Source of the DNA: Curvibacter sp. CHRR-16
GTDB lineage: Bacteria > Pseudomonadota > Gammaproteobacteria > Burkholderiales > Burkholderiaceae_C
Direction: 5' to 3'
Length of the DNA stretch: 64,000 bases
NCBI RefSeq assembly: GCF_018474005.1
Contig: NZ_JAHCSH010000003.1
Span: forward strand, 248,001-312,000
This document shows, piece by piece, positions 18,894 through 27,176 of this stretch (positions within the stretch are counted from its first letter, which is position 1; every line of letters starts with the position of its first letter). Under the pieces are notes generated by a model. That model did no database searches. It had not been told where the DNA came from and worked only from the letters and a program-made list of their open reading frames with translations. The position numbers and the translations under genes were made by a program.

Positions 18894-20405
18894 ATGGAGA
18901 CTCAATGCAAAGAAATATTGCTAACCAGTGCTGACCAAGCCAATCAGGCAATCGAAGAGATTCCCCCGAGGGCATCGGCAATGATCGAGGCGATGCGCGA
19001 CATCGGCTACTCGCTGGAGTCGGCGGTCGCGGACATCATCGACAACAGCATCACTGCCCGCGCGAGTGCCGTCGATGTGCGTTTCGGTTGGCATGACGCG
19101 GGAGCGTGGATCGGCATCATCGACGATGGGGAAGGCATGTCGCCCTCAGTTCTCAAGGAGGCGATGCGGCCTGGCACGCGAAATCCGCTCGAGTCGCGAA
19201 GCAAGGATGACCTCGGGCGCTTCGGTCTCGGCTTGAAGACTGCATCGTTCTCCCAGTGCCGCCGGCTGACCGTACTGACCCGCCACGACGGCATCGAATC
19301 AGCGGCGAGGTGGGACCTTGATTACGTCGCGGAGACCGACAAGTGGACGCTCCAGCGCCCGGCCGCCGCTGAACTGGCGCTGATGCCGTGCTTCAACGAA
19401 CTGGGTCCGCAAGGCACTCTGGTGATGTGGGAGAACATCGACCGGCTTGAGTTCGATGGTCGCGACGAGCGGGGCCACCAGCAGCTCAACGAACAGATGG
19501 CCGAGGTCAGGGAGCACGTTGCCCGCATCTTCCACCGCTTCATTGGCGGAGAGCGCGGGTATGCCAAGCTGGCGATGCGCCTGAACATGGCCGACATCCC
19601 GGCGTTCGATCCCTTCAACGAAAGGAGTGCAGCGACGCAGGTACTCCAGGAAGAGCGCGTAGTTACCAAAGCCGGCGACGTGCGGTTGCAAGCCTATGTG
19701 CTGCCGCATCATTCCAAAGTGACCCAAGCCGAGTACCAGCGCTTGGCTGGCACCGAGGGCTACCTCCGGAATCAGGGGTTCTATGTCTACCGAAACCGCA
19801 GGCTCATCGTCTGGGGGACGTGGTTCCGCTTGGCGCCGCAGGAGGAGTTGACCAAGCTCGCGCGGGTCAAGGTCGACATCCCGAACACCCAAGATGCGAG
19901 TTGGGCCATCGACGTCAGGAAGTCGCGTGCGCGGCCTCCAGCCGCCGTCCGTGCGCGCATGAAACAGATCGTCGAGCGCATCCGTTCCTCGGCCAAGCGG
20001 CCGTATACGCACCGGGGCACGCCTGTGTCGGCCGGACCGACTGCCGCCGTTTGGCAGAGGCGCGCGTTCAATGACGCCGTCAGATATGAGGTCAACCCCG
20101 AGCACCCCCTCGTCGCCGACCTTCGTGCGGATCTGGACAGCGATAGCCGGACCCGGCTCGACGCTGTGCTGCGCATGGTGGGGGAAGCCTTTCCCGCGGC
20201 GATCTTCTTCAGCGACTACGCGACAAATCCGCGCGCACTAGAGCCCGCTACCTGCGACGTGGGCGCATTGGTGACCCTTGCGCGTCTCATCGCCGCGGCA
20301 AACCCAGGCATTGACCAGAAGGGGTTGACGGAGCTCCTGCGCGACATCGAGCCGTTCGCCGCTTGGCCCAAGGAACTCGACAAGGTGGCGCGCGACGCGC
20401 TGTAG
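18894..20405 (+). CDS. mzaB: Mza defence system: GHKL (MutL/MORC-like) ATPase
   Basis: A 503-residue protein with an N-terminal Bergerat-fold ATPase. The N-box is AVADIIDNSITA, the G1 box is IIDDGEGM, and the G2 lid is GRFGLGLKTASFSQC. The arrangement is that of MutL/MORC-type ATPases found in restriction-like operons. The C-terminal half (about 300-503) has no recognised enzyme motif. By analogy it would use ATP-driven dimer closure on DNA to coordinate nuclease action. GC content is high (40 of 60 at 19021-19080), unlike the methyltransferase gene. The next gene begins 24 bp downstream. Confidence 0.88.
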   Translation: METQCKEILLTSADQANQAIEEIPPRASAMIEAMRDIGYSLESAVADIIDNSITARASAVDVRFGWHDAGAWIGIIDDGEGMSPSVLKEAMRPGTRNPLESRSKDDLGRFGLGLKTASFSQCRRLTVLTRHDGIESAARWDLDYVAETDKWTLQRPAAAELALMPCFNELGPQGTLVMWENIDRLEFDGRDERGHQQLNEQMAEVREHVARIFHRFIGGERGYAKLAMRLNMADIPAFDPFNERSAATQVLQEERVVTKAGDVRLQAYVLPHHSKVTQAEYQRLAGTEGYLRNQGFYVYRNRRLIVWGTWFRLAPQEELTKLARVKVDIPNTQDASWAIDVRKSRARPPAAVRARMKQIVERIRSSAKRPYTHRGTPVSAGPTAAVWQRRAFNDAVRYEVNPEHPLVADLRADLDSDSRTRLDAVLRMVGEAFPAAIFFSDYATNPRALEPATCDVGALVTLARLIAAANPGIDQKGLTELLRDIEPFAAWPKELDKVARDAL

Positions 20406-20429
20406 AGCAGAACATGAAGGGAGACAACG

Positions 20430-23144
20430 ATGACCTTGAATGACCTCGAGAACAACGCCATAGGCGTCCTGGCCACCATGCCGGAGCGCACGCCCGAGTC
20501 CGTCCGGATGGTGCTGACGACGCTGCTGATGCTCAGCACGGACCTCAAGGCGCAGACATCCGCAGACCAACTAGAACTCTGCGCGCAGCGCATCGAGACC
20601 AAGTTGTTCGTACGTGTCAACGATGCGTCCTCCATCAAGTTCGACGGCGAATTCAAGCCCTGGCTACCGCAGCGCCGGGCGGAGGTCGAAGGTCATTTCT
20701 ACTACCCGCGCTACCGCCGGTGGCTGAGCCAGAAGGGATTCGTCTCGACAGTTCTGGGTGTCCTGGACAAGGACACCGACAAGATCGTAGGGTTGCTGGG
20801 TGACCCTCTTTTGGCCAAGCCCTGGTCTCGACGGGGTCTGGTCGTCGGACACGTCCAGTCCGGCAAGACCGCGAACTATTCGGGCGTCATCAGCAAGGCC
20901 GCAGACTACGGCTACAAGTTCATCGTCATCCTCGCCGGCATGCAAGAAGACCTGCGCGCGCAGACACAGGAGCGCATCGAAGAGGGCTTCATCGGCAGCA
21001 ACTCCGACAAGGAGGCGAAGGACCCCATCATTGGTGTCGGTCGGCTCGGGCTAGACCGGAGGCCGTCGACGCTGACCAGCCGCGCGGACGACTTCAAGGT
21101 CATGCACGCTAGGCTGACCATGCCGATCCAGTCGTTGAAGGAGCCGCTCATCCTCGTAATGAAGAAGAACGCCAAGGTGCTCGGCAACTTGGTCGAATGG
21201 CTGAAGACGAAGAACAAGGACCCTTCGGGCCGCATCTCTGGCACCCCGATGCTGCTTATCGACGACGAAGCTGACAACGCATCGGTCAACACCTCGGCAA
21301 ACGCCGACAGCCCCACCAGCATCAACGGGCGCATCCGCGAGCTCTTGTCGCTGTTCGACAAAAACGTCTATCTGGGATACACGGCCACCCCGTTCGCCAA
21401 CATCTTCATCGACCCGGAATCGACGGACGCGATGGCGCGGGAGGACCTGTTCCCTCGCGACTTCATCGTGTCGCTGGACGCTCCAACGAACTATGTCAGC
21501 GCAGCGCGTCTGTTCGGCGCCGACGGGGACCTCGGCGACTCTCTCATTGCGGTCGAGGATCACGAAGCCAATCTGCCTGAGAAGCACAAGATCAGCTGGA
21601 AGGTTCCCGCGCTTCCTCCTTCGCTAAAGGAGGCAGTCGCCACCTTCCTGCTGGCCAGAGCTATCCGCTGCTGCCGTGGAAACGGCACCAACCACTCGTC
21701 GATGCTCATCAACGTCTCGCGTTTCAATGACGTTCAGACGCAAGTCACGGGCTTGGTGAAGAGCGAATTGGTCAGGTATCTCGAGGCATGCCAGGGGCAT
21801 GCGGCCCTACCCGAGGCACAGGCACTGCGTGACCCGGCGCTCGCTGAACTGCGACGTGTATGGGACGACCAGTTCGCGGGAAGCGTGACGGAGACTTGGT
21901 TCGACGTTCAGCAGCGACTTCGCGAGGCGGTTGGGCCGGTAGAGGTGCGGAAGATCAACGGGAAGTCACCCGACACGCTGGACTACAAGCGCAACGAGGA
22001 GACTGGGCTTCACGTCATCGCTGTTGGAGGTTTTGTGCTGTCGCGAGGGTTCACGTTGGAGGGACTCTCCGTGAGCTACTTCCTCCGCAGCTCGATGATG
22101 TACGACACGCTGCTGCAAATGGGGCGGTGGTTCGGATACCGGGACGGATACGCGGATGTCTGCCGCGTCTACATGACCGACGACGCCATTGGCTGGTACT
22201 CGCACATCTCCGAGGCCATCGACGAATTGCGCGACGAATTCAAGCGCATGGAACGCGCCAACCGAACGCCGTTGCAGTTCGGTCTGCGGGTGCGATCCGA
22301 CCCTGAGTCGCTCATCATCACTGCGCGCAACAAGATGCGGACGGGCAAGCCCGTCCCGCACAGCATCTCGCTCGGCGGCACGCTGATCGAAACCACTTCC
22401 CTTCGGAAGGACGCTCTCGACCAGAACCGCAAGCTGGCGGAGGAGTTCGTTGCCTCGCTGGACCGGCAGCACGGAGCCAAGCTCGTGGACGCGGGATGGC
22501 TGTGGTCTGGCGTGAGCGCCGCAGAAGTGCGCGATTTTGTTGGCCGATTCCGCAACTACGACGACCTCTGCATCAAGACTCAGGCTGGGCCCGTGAACGC
22601 CTACATCCAGGCGCGGGAACTCGACGAGATGCCCGAGTGGGATGTTTGCCTCTTCAGCCCCGCCAAGGCCGACGCCGGCCCCTTCACGCTCGGGGATAGA
22701 ACCGTGCAGTTGCAGGAGCGAAGCTCAAGTTGGGACACGGCCGATGACGGCATCGGGTACTTCCGTATTAATGGCAAGTCTTCCCGCGTCGCTTCGCGTG
22801 GGCAGGAGCGGGTAGGGCTCACCGACGAAGAGGTGCAGACGGCCCGTGGCGACTTCTTTGAAATCCCTGGTAACGAAGGCAAGAGCATCTCAGACAAGGC
22901 CTATCGGCTGGCGCGGACGCGGCCTCTGCTGATGCTTCATCTGCTCCTCTTGCGAGAGAGCAGTCCACCGCAGGACCAGCAGGCCCGGGAAGAGCGGGGC
23001 GCGCTTGCCTGGGGCATTAGCTTCAAGGCAACTGGCCGTCCCGAGCAGCAGGTCGAATACGTGGTCAACACGACCTGGTGGAAGAGCAACTTCCAGGAGG
23101 ACCTGGAGGAGGCGGCCGAAGAGTCGGAGCAGGCCGATGCGTGA
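20430..23144 (+). CDS. mzaC: Mza defence system: Z1-domain helicase-like protein
   Basis: A 904-residue Z1-domain protein with SF2-helicase-like elements. These are a P-loop-type GHVQSGKTANYSGVISKA (near residue 140), a DEAD-like LLIDDEADNASVN, motif III-like YTATPFANIFID, and a late arginine-finger block QMGRWFGYRDGYADVC. Z1 proteins occur almost only in GHKL-ATPase defence operons. The likely role is DNA translocation or remodelling coupled to the nuclease partner. The last 8 bases overlap the start of the PD-(D/E)XK gene, implying coupled translation. Confidence 0.9.
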   Translation: MTLNDLENNAIGVLATMPERTPESVRMVLTTLLMLSTDLKAQTSADQLELCAQRIETKLFVRVNDASSIKFDGEFKPWLPQRRAEVEGHFYYPRYRRWLSQKGFVSTVLGVLDKDTDKIVGLLGDPLLAKPWSRRGLVVGHVQSGKTANYSGVISKAADYGYKFIVILAGMQEDLRAQTQERIEEGFIGSNSDKEAKDPIIGVGRLGLDRRPSTLTSRADDFKVMHARLTMPIQSLKEPLILVMKKNAKVLGNLVEWLKTKNKDPSGRISGTPMLLIDDEADNASVNTSANADSPTSINGRIRELLSLFDKNVYLGYTATPFANIFIDPESTDAMAREDLFPRDFIVSLDAPTNYVSAARLFGADGDLGDSLIAVEDHEANLPEKHKISWKVPALPPSLKEAVATFLLARAIRCCRGNGTNHSSMLINVSRFNDVQTQVTGLVKSELVRYLEACQGHAALPEAQALRDPALAELRRVWDDQFAGSVTETWFDVQQRLREAVGPVEVRKINGKSPDTLDYKRNEETGLHVIAVGGFVLSRGFTLEGLSVSYFLRSSMMYDTLLQMGRWFGYRDGYADVCRVYMTDDAIGWYSHISEAIDELRDEFKRMERANRTPLQFGLRVRSDPESLIITARNKMRTGKPVPHSISLGGTLIETTSLRKDALDQNRKLAEEFVASLDRQHGAKLVDAGWLWSGVSAAEVRDFVGRFRNYDDLCIKTQAGPVNAYIQARELDEMPEWDVCLFSPAKADAGPFTLGDRTVQLQERSSSWDTADDGIGYFRINGKSSRVASRGQERVGLTDEEVQTARGDFFEIPGNEGKSISDKAYRLARTRPLLMLHLLLLRESSPPQDQQAREERGALAWGISFKATGRPEQQVEYVVNTTWWKSNFQEDLEEAAEESEQADA

Positions 23145-24093
23145 AAGCCCTTGGAAAAGCCTGCCTCCCGGTACGCCAGGGACCCTATCGGTCCTTCGGG
23201 TTCCAGGCTTGACGAGGATTGAGGCATTCTGGGGACGGAAACCCGACGGCCGGCTGGCGCTTCTTATAGCTCTTCAACGGGTCGAGGATGTCCCGGCGGA
23301 ACTGCCGACAGTAAGGGGTGTCGAGCTTCTGGTTGTTGCCGAGGATCGTCGACTTCAGCTTGTGCTTGAGCCCGCCGGCGACTGGGAGATGTTCCATGCC
23401 CTGTGCTTGGATCTGCTGTCTGCGGCAGACGGCGGCAGCGATGAAGTCACGGGGTTGCAGCTTCTCGTGTCGAGGCTGTTGCGATGGCAGAAGTTTCTGA
23501 GCAAGGGAACCGGCAAGCTGCTTGACGAGCGGGAGGTTCGAGGCCTCATCGGCGAACTGCTGTTCCTTCGGGACTACTTGGTGTCGATGATCGGCACGGC
23601 GGCAGTCGAGTGCTGGCAGGGGCCGTTGGGTCTTCCGCAGGACTTCGTATTCGATGGGCGGCTGGTGGAGGTGAAGACGTTTGCCGCCGGCTCGGACCCT
23701 TCCGTGCGCATCACGTCGGCCGAGCAGCTGACGTCTGGCGATGTGCCCCTCTTCCTGCATCTTGTCTGCCTTGTCCGTCAGGATGACGGCCTGACGCTGC
23801 CCGACCTCGTGGATGATCTGCGGCGACTCCTCATTGCAAGCCACGCTGCGACGGAGTCTTTCGAGGACAGGCTGTTGACCATGAGCTATGTCGACCTGCC
23901 GCAATATCGCGCGATGTCGTACGCGGTGACTTCGGTTGCCGACTACATGGTGCGGGATGGATTCCCTCGGCTTGCGACCGAGCAGATTCCTGCGGGCGTC
24001 AAGGACGTCGCGTACTCAATCCGCCTCGCAGACATGCGGCCGTTTGCCGTCCCAGCGGGCGCCGTCACGGGCACGATGGGAGCTCAGACATGA
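23137..24093 (+). CDS. mzaD: Mza defence system: PD-(D/E)XK motif protein (DUF4420)
   Basis: A 318-residue protein. The ATG at 23137 overlaps the mzaC end, and a longer in-frame opening is discarded. The nuclease core is visible as GLIGELLFLRDYL (early acidic residue), then DFVFDGRLVEVKTF with the D-Xn-ExK catalytic arrangement, then ITSAEQL. This matches the PD-(D/E)XK family formerly called DUF4420. It is the best candidate for the DNA-cutting subunit of the island. It overlaps the next gene by 4 bp (ATGA). Confidence 0.88.
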   Translation: MRESPWKSLPPGTPGTLSVLRVPGLTRIEAFWGRKPDGRLALLIALQRVEDVPAELPTVRGVELLVVAEDRRLQLVLEPAGDWEMFHALCLDLLSAADGGSDEVTGLQLLVSRLLRWQKFLSKGTGKLLDEREVRGLIGELLFLRDYLVSMIGTAAVECWQGPLGLPQDFVFDGRLVEVKTFAAGSDPSVRITSAEQLTSGDVPLFLHLVCLVRQDDGLTLPDLVDDLRRLLIASHAATESFEDRLLTMSYVDLPQYRAMSYAVTSVADYMVRDGFPRLATEQIPAGVKDVAYSIRLADMRPFAVPAGAVTGTMGAQT

Positions 24094-26150
24094 CGGACGA
24101 AGAGTTCCACGTCGAACTGATGCAAATGGTGGCAGCTCGCGGGGCGGCCACGGCGGACTTCTCGGTGGCAGCGTTCACGGAGCTTGTCGCCGAGGCCCTA
24201 GTCGATTCTGGTTCCATTCAGGAATTCGTGCCGCTACCGTTCAAGAGCCCCAACGGCAGCATCCGCATCGAGGGCTACGGATTCGCGGACGAAGGCCTGA
24301 CCCTCGACCTACTCGTCGCCGAGTTCGATGGCGGAGAAGAGGTCCAGACGCTGACTAGGACGGCCATGGAGCCGTGCTTCCGCCGGGTCGAGAAGTTCTT
24401 GCTCCAGGCGCCAAGGCCTGCTTTCCGCGACACCATCGACGTCAGTCATCCGGCGTGGGGGTTTGCGCGCCAACTTGCGGACCAACTGCCGGGCGTGAGC
24501 CGAGTTCGCTTCCATCTGCTCACCGATGAGGTGCTATCCAGCGCTGTCAAGGAGATTCCTTCCGAGCAGGACGACGGTCGCGAGCTGACGTATCGCGTGT
24601 GGGACCTTCGGGCCATCCAACGGCTCATGGCCTCCGCCGAACCGGAGGAAATCGAAATCGACTTGGTGGAGATGTTCGGCGAGTCACTGCCTTGTCTCGC
24701 TGCCAATGCGGGAGGCGAGGGCAGTGACTCCTACCTGACGGTCATCCCTGGTGCCTGGCTCGCGGCGATCTACGACCGTTGGTCCGGGCGGCTTCTCGAA
24801 CAAAACGTGCGGACCTTCCTGCAGGCGAAGGGCAAGGTCAACAAGGGCATCCGCAAGACCATCCTCGACGAGCCAGACCTGTTCTTCGCCTTCAACAATG
24901 GCATCTCGGCGACTGCGAGCGAGGCCGGGTTCGTCGAACAAGATGGCGCTCTTCGGCTGACAAAGCTGCGGCATCTGCAGATCGTCAATGGTGGCCAGAC
25001 TACCGCCTCGATCTTCAACGTGATGAAGAAGGACAAAGGCGTCAACCTGGACCGCATCCGCGTCCAGATGAAGCTGTCGGTTATCAAGCCGGAGTTGGTC
25101 GATCAGATGGTGCCCCGCATTTCGCAGTACGCCAACAGCCAAAACAAGGTCAGCGACGCCGACTTCTTCTCCAACCACCCGTTCCACGTACGCATTGAGG
25201 GCATCTCCCGCAGGCTCTGGGCCCCGGCACCCGAAGGCGTGCTGACGCAGACGCACTGGTTCTACGAGCGAGCCAGAGGCCAGTATGCAAACGCCTGTGC
25301 GTGGCTGACTCCTGCGAAGAGACGGGAGTTTGACCTCCAGAATCCGCGTGGGCAGGTTATGACCAAGACTGATTTGGCTAGGGTGGTCATGACGTTCCGA
25401 GGTCAGCCGCACACAGTTTGTCATGGCTCGCAGAAGAACTTCATGCAATTTGCTGAATTCGTAGCTGACTCGTGGAAGGATGAAGGGATCGATTTTGGAG
25501 ATGCATGGTTCCGCACCTCGGTGGCAGAAACCATCATTTTCCGCTCGTTAGAAAAGGCAGTACAGAAGGCCGATTGGTATTCGCAGGGTTACAGGGCGCA
25601 AATAGTTACCTATTCCATTGCACTGATGCAATATCACCTTGGAAGGATAGGTCAGGTGCTTGATTTTGAAAGAATTTGGCAGAGGCAGTCCCCATCTCCC
25701 GAACTTGTAAGAGCCCTTTTAGACATTGGTGAGAGAGTTAACCGACGTATCGTAGAGGCTGCTGCTGCCTACGGAATAGCCAATGTGACCGAATGGTGCA
25801 AGCGGGAACGGTGCTGGGAGGACTTGAAATCCAAGATAGACACGTCAGTGTGTGGAGAATTGGACATAGATTTGGTCTCAACGAATATCGCTTCTTCAGG
25901 GCTGCGGAATGCGCGCAAGGAGCAGAAGGTTACCAACGAGATTGAAGCTCAAGCCGATGTAGTACGAAGAGGAGCGGCATATTGGCAATTGCTACTGAAG
26001 TGGTCCGAAAGTGGTACGTTGATGACTCCTTCAGAGTTAGATGTGCTCCGCGTTGCATCACGCATGCCCAAGATGATTCCTACCGGGCATCAGTCCATAA
26101 GACTGCTGCAAGTTGTTACGAAGGCAATTGATGAAGGTTGGTCTGCCTGA
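24090..26150 (+). CDS. mzaE: Mza defence system: AIPR-family protein
   Basis: A 686-residue AIPR (abortive infection phage resistance) protein. Characteristic stretches are FAFNNGISATASEAG, LQIVNGGQTTASIFN, SQYANSQNKVSDADFF and the HWFYERARGQYANA block. The molecular function of AIPR proteins is not settled. The gene changes composition internally: 42 of 60 bases are GC at 24121-24180 but only 25 of 60 at 25621-25680, with the change around 25.3-25.5 kb. The frame is intact across the change, so the C-terminal third was probably replaced by recombination with a divergent allele or has a different history. Confidence 0.88.
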   Translation: MTDEEFHVELMQMVAARGAATADFSVAAFTELVAEALVDSGSIQEFVPLPFKSPNGSIRIEGYGFADEGLTLDLLVAEFDGGEEVQTLTRTAMEPCFRRVEKFLLQAPRPAFRDTIDVSHPAWGFARQLADQLPGVSRVRFHLLTDEVLSSAVKEIPSEQDDGRELTYRVWDLRAIQRLMASAEPEEIEIDLVEMFGESLPCLAANAGGEGSDSYLTVIPGAWLAAIYDRWSGRLLEQNVRTFLQAKGKVNKGIRKTILDEPDLFFAFNNGISATASEAGFVEQDGALRLTKLRHLQIVNGGQTTASIFNVMKKDKGVNLDRIRVQMKLSVIKPELVDQMVPRISQYANSQNKVSDADFFSNHPFHVRIEGISRRLWAPAPEGVLTQTHWFYERARGQYANACAWLTPAKRREFDLQNPRGQVMTKTDLARVVMTFRGQPHTVCHGSQKNFMQFAEFVADSWKDEGIDFGDAWFRTSVAETIIFRSLEKAVQKADWYSQGYRAQIVTYSIALMQYHLGRIGQVLDFERIWQRQSPSPELVRALLDIGERVNRRIVEAAAAYGIANVTEWCKRERCWEDLKSKIDTSVCGELDIDLVSTNIASSGLRNARKEQKVTNEIEAQADVVRRGAAYWQLLLKWSESGTLMTPSELDVLRVASRMPKMIPTGHQSIRLLQVVTKAIDEGWSA

Positions 26151-26269
26151 TCTGTGTTGGATAGCGTATGGTTGTTGCCTGCCTAGTTTTATAAAGTCGA
26201 ACGGTTTTCACGTCACCATTTACAGTATTCAGGGTTGGTAGTTTTCCGTGTGCAATAAGACGGTGGTAC

Positions 26270-26815
26270 TCAAATCCAAGCATCCCGCATCACCTCCCGC
26301 CAAGCCTCTAGCTTGCGCTCAAAACTCCAGCTGGCGTTGGCCGGGCTGGTGCTGGGGAGTTGGTAGACGGGCAGGCCCAGGGTGCGGGTGTGGCGGGCGT
26401 GTTTGAAGCTTTCGCCGCCGTTGTGGGCGATGGCTTGTAGCTGCGGCAGTTGGCTGCGTTGCAGGGTGGCTATGTCGTTGGGCGTGGCGTTGCGGATGGC
26501 GCTGTCCAGGCTGCCTTGGCGCTCGCAGTGGGCGTACACATCCCACAGGCCCAAGCCGCGCTCCAATAGCCATTTGCTACGAATTTCATAGCTGCTGCAG
26601 CTTATCCCATGCGCTGTAGAGGCCGATTTGTCATAAAAGCCCGCTGGCACGGTATCGGGCCACAGGGCCGCCAGCAAGCGCCAAAACTGGTTTTGCGGGT
26701 GGGCGTAGTACTGCTGCTGTTGCAGCGAGCGCACGCCCGGAAAGCTGCCCAATATCAGCACCCGCGTGTGCGGCCCCACCAAGGGCGGCAGGCCGTGGAG
26801 CACGGTGCTGCTCAC
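26270..26815 (-). CDS. DNA-deoxyinosine glycosylase (uracil-DNA glycosylase superfamily)
   Basis: A 181-residue protein starting with GTG at 26815. It has the hypoxanthine/deoxyinosine-DNA glycosylase signatures ILGSFPGVRSLQQQQYYAHP followed by QNQFW, then GLGLWDVYAHCERQGSLDSAI, and LPSTSPANASWSFERKLEAW. It should remove deaminated bases from DNA in base excision repair. Unusually, about 20 residues (DKSASTAHGISCSSYEIRSK) between FY and WLLERGLGLWDV come from an inserted small repeat that kept the reading frame. Whether the enzyme remains active is unknown; the insertion precedes the conserved LWDV segment. It starts 3 bp after the RidA stop. Confidence 0.85.
   Translation of the reverse strand: MSSTVLHGLPPLVGPHTRVLILGSFPGVRSLQQQQYYAHPQNQFWRLLAALWPDTVPAGFYDKSASTAHGISCSSYEIRSKWLLERGLGLWDVYAHCERQGSLDSAIRNATPNDIATLQRSQLPQLQAIAHNGGESFKHARHTRTLGLPVYQLPSTSPANASWSFERKLEAWREVMRDAWI
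26573..26637 (+). repeat. Comamonadaceae-type interspersed small repeat, copy 2, inside the glycosylase gene
   Basis: The segment shows gctacgaatttcatagctgc, then agcttatcc and gcgctgtagaggcc, closely matching the full small repeat (head, 'atagctgct' core, 'gcgct.gagg' tail). It is read in frame on the minus strand by the glycosylase gene and adds roughly 20 residues. Confidence 0.7.
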
Positions 26816-26818
26816 CGC

Positions 26819-27163
26819 TTACAGCGCGGCGGTGGCCACCACTTCAATGCGCCATGCGGGGTTGGCCAGCAGGGCTTGCACGGTGGCGCGTGGTGGGGTG
26901 TGGTTGGCGGGAATCCAGGCGTCCCACACCTCGTTCATGGCGGTGATGTCGGTGATGTCGCGCAGGAAGATTTGCACCATCAAGAGCTTGCTCTTGTCGG
27001 TGCCAGCGCGCTCCAGCAGCGCGTCGATGCAGGCCAGCACTTGGCGGGTTTGGCCGTGCATGTCTTGGCTGGCGTCTTCGGGAATCTGCCCGGCCAAATA
27101 CACCGTGCCGTTGTGGATGGCCATCTCGGACAAGCGGGGGCCGACGTCAAATCGTTGCACCAT
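26819..27163 (-). CDS. RidA/YjgF-family enamine deaminase-like protein
   Basis: A 114-residue protein. The start at 27163 (MVQRFDVGPRLSEMAIHNG) is chosen because AAGGA lies just upstream. Family features are VYLAGQIPEDASQDMHGQTR, the DITAMNEVWDAW segment and the PPRATVQALL arginine motif. RidA proteins hydrolyse reactive enamine/imine intermediates released by PLP enzymes; this paralogue lacks a clear specific substrate. It lies 13 bp downstream of fbpC and 3 bp upstream of the glycosylase, so it may be cotranscribed with both. Confidence 0.87.
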   Translation of the reverse strand: MVQRFDVGPRLSEMAIHNGTVYLAGQIPEDASQDMHGQTRQVLACIDALLERAGTDKSKLLMVQIFLRDITDITAMNEVWDAWIPANHTPPRATVQALLANPAWRIEVVATAAL

Positions 27164-27176
27164 AAAAAATTCCTTG

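Noticed and set aside
17212-26150. Considered a DISARM, BREX or Dnd system
   Set aside because: There is no PglX, PglZ, BrxC, DrmB or Dnd protein; the Z1, DUF4420 and AIPR combination points to the Mza type.
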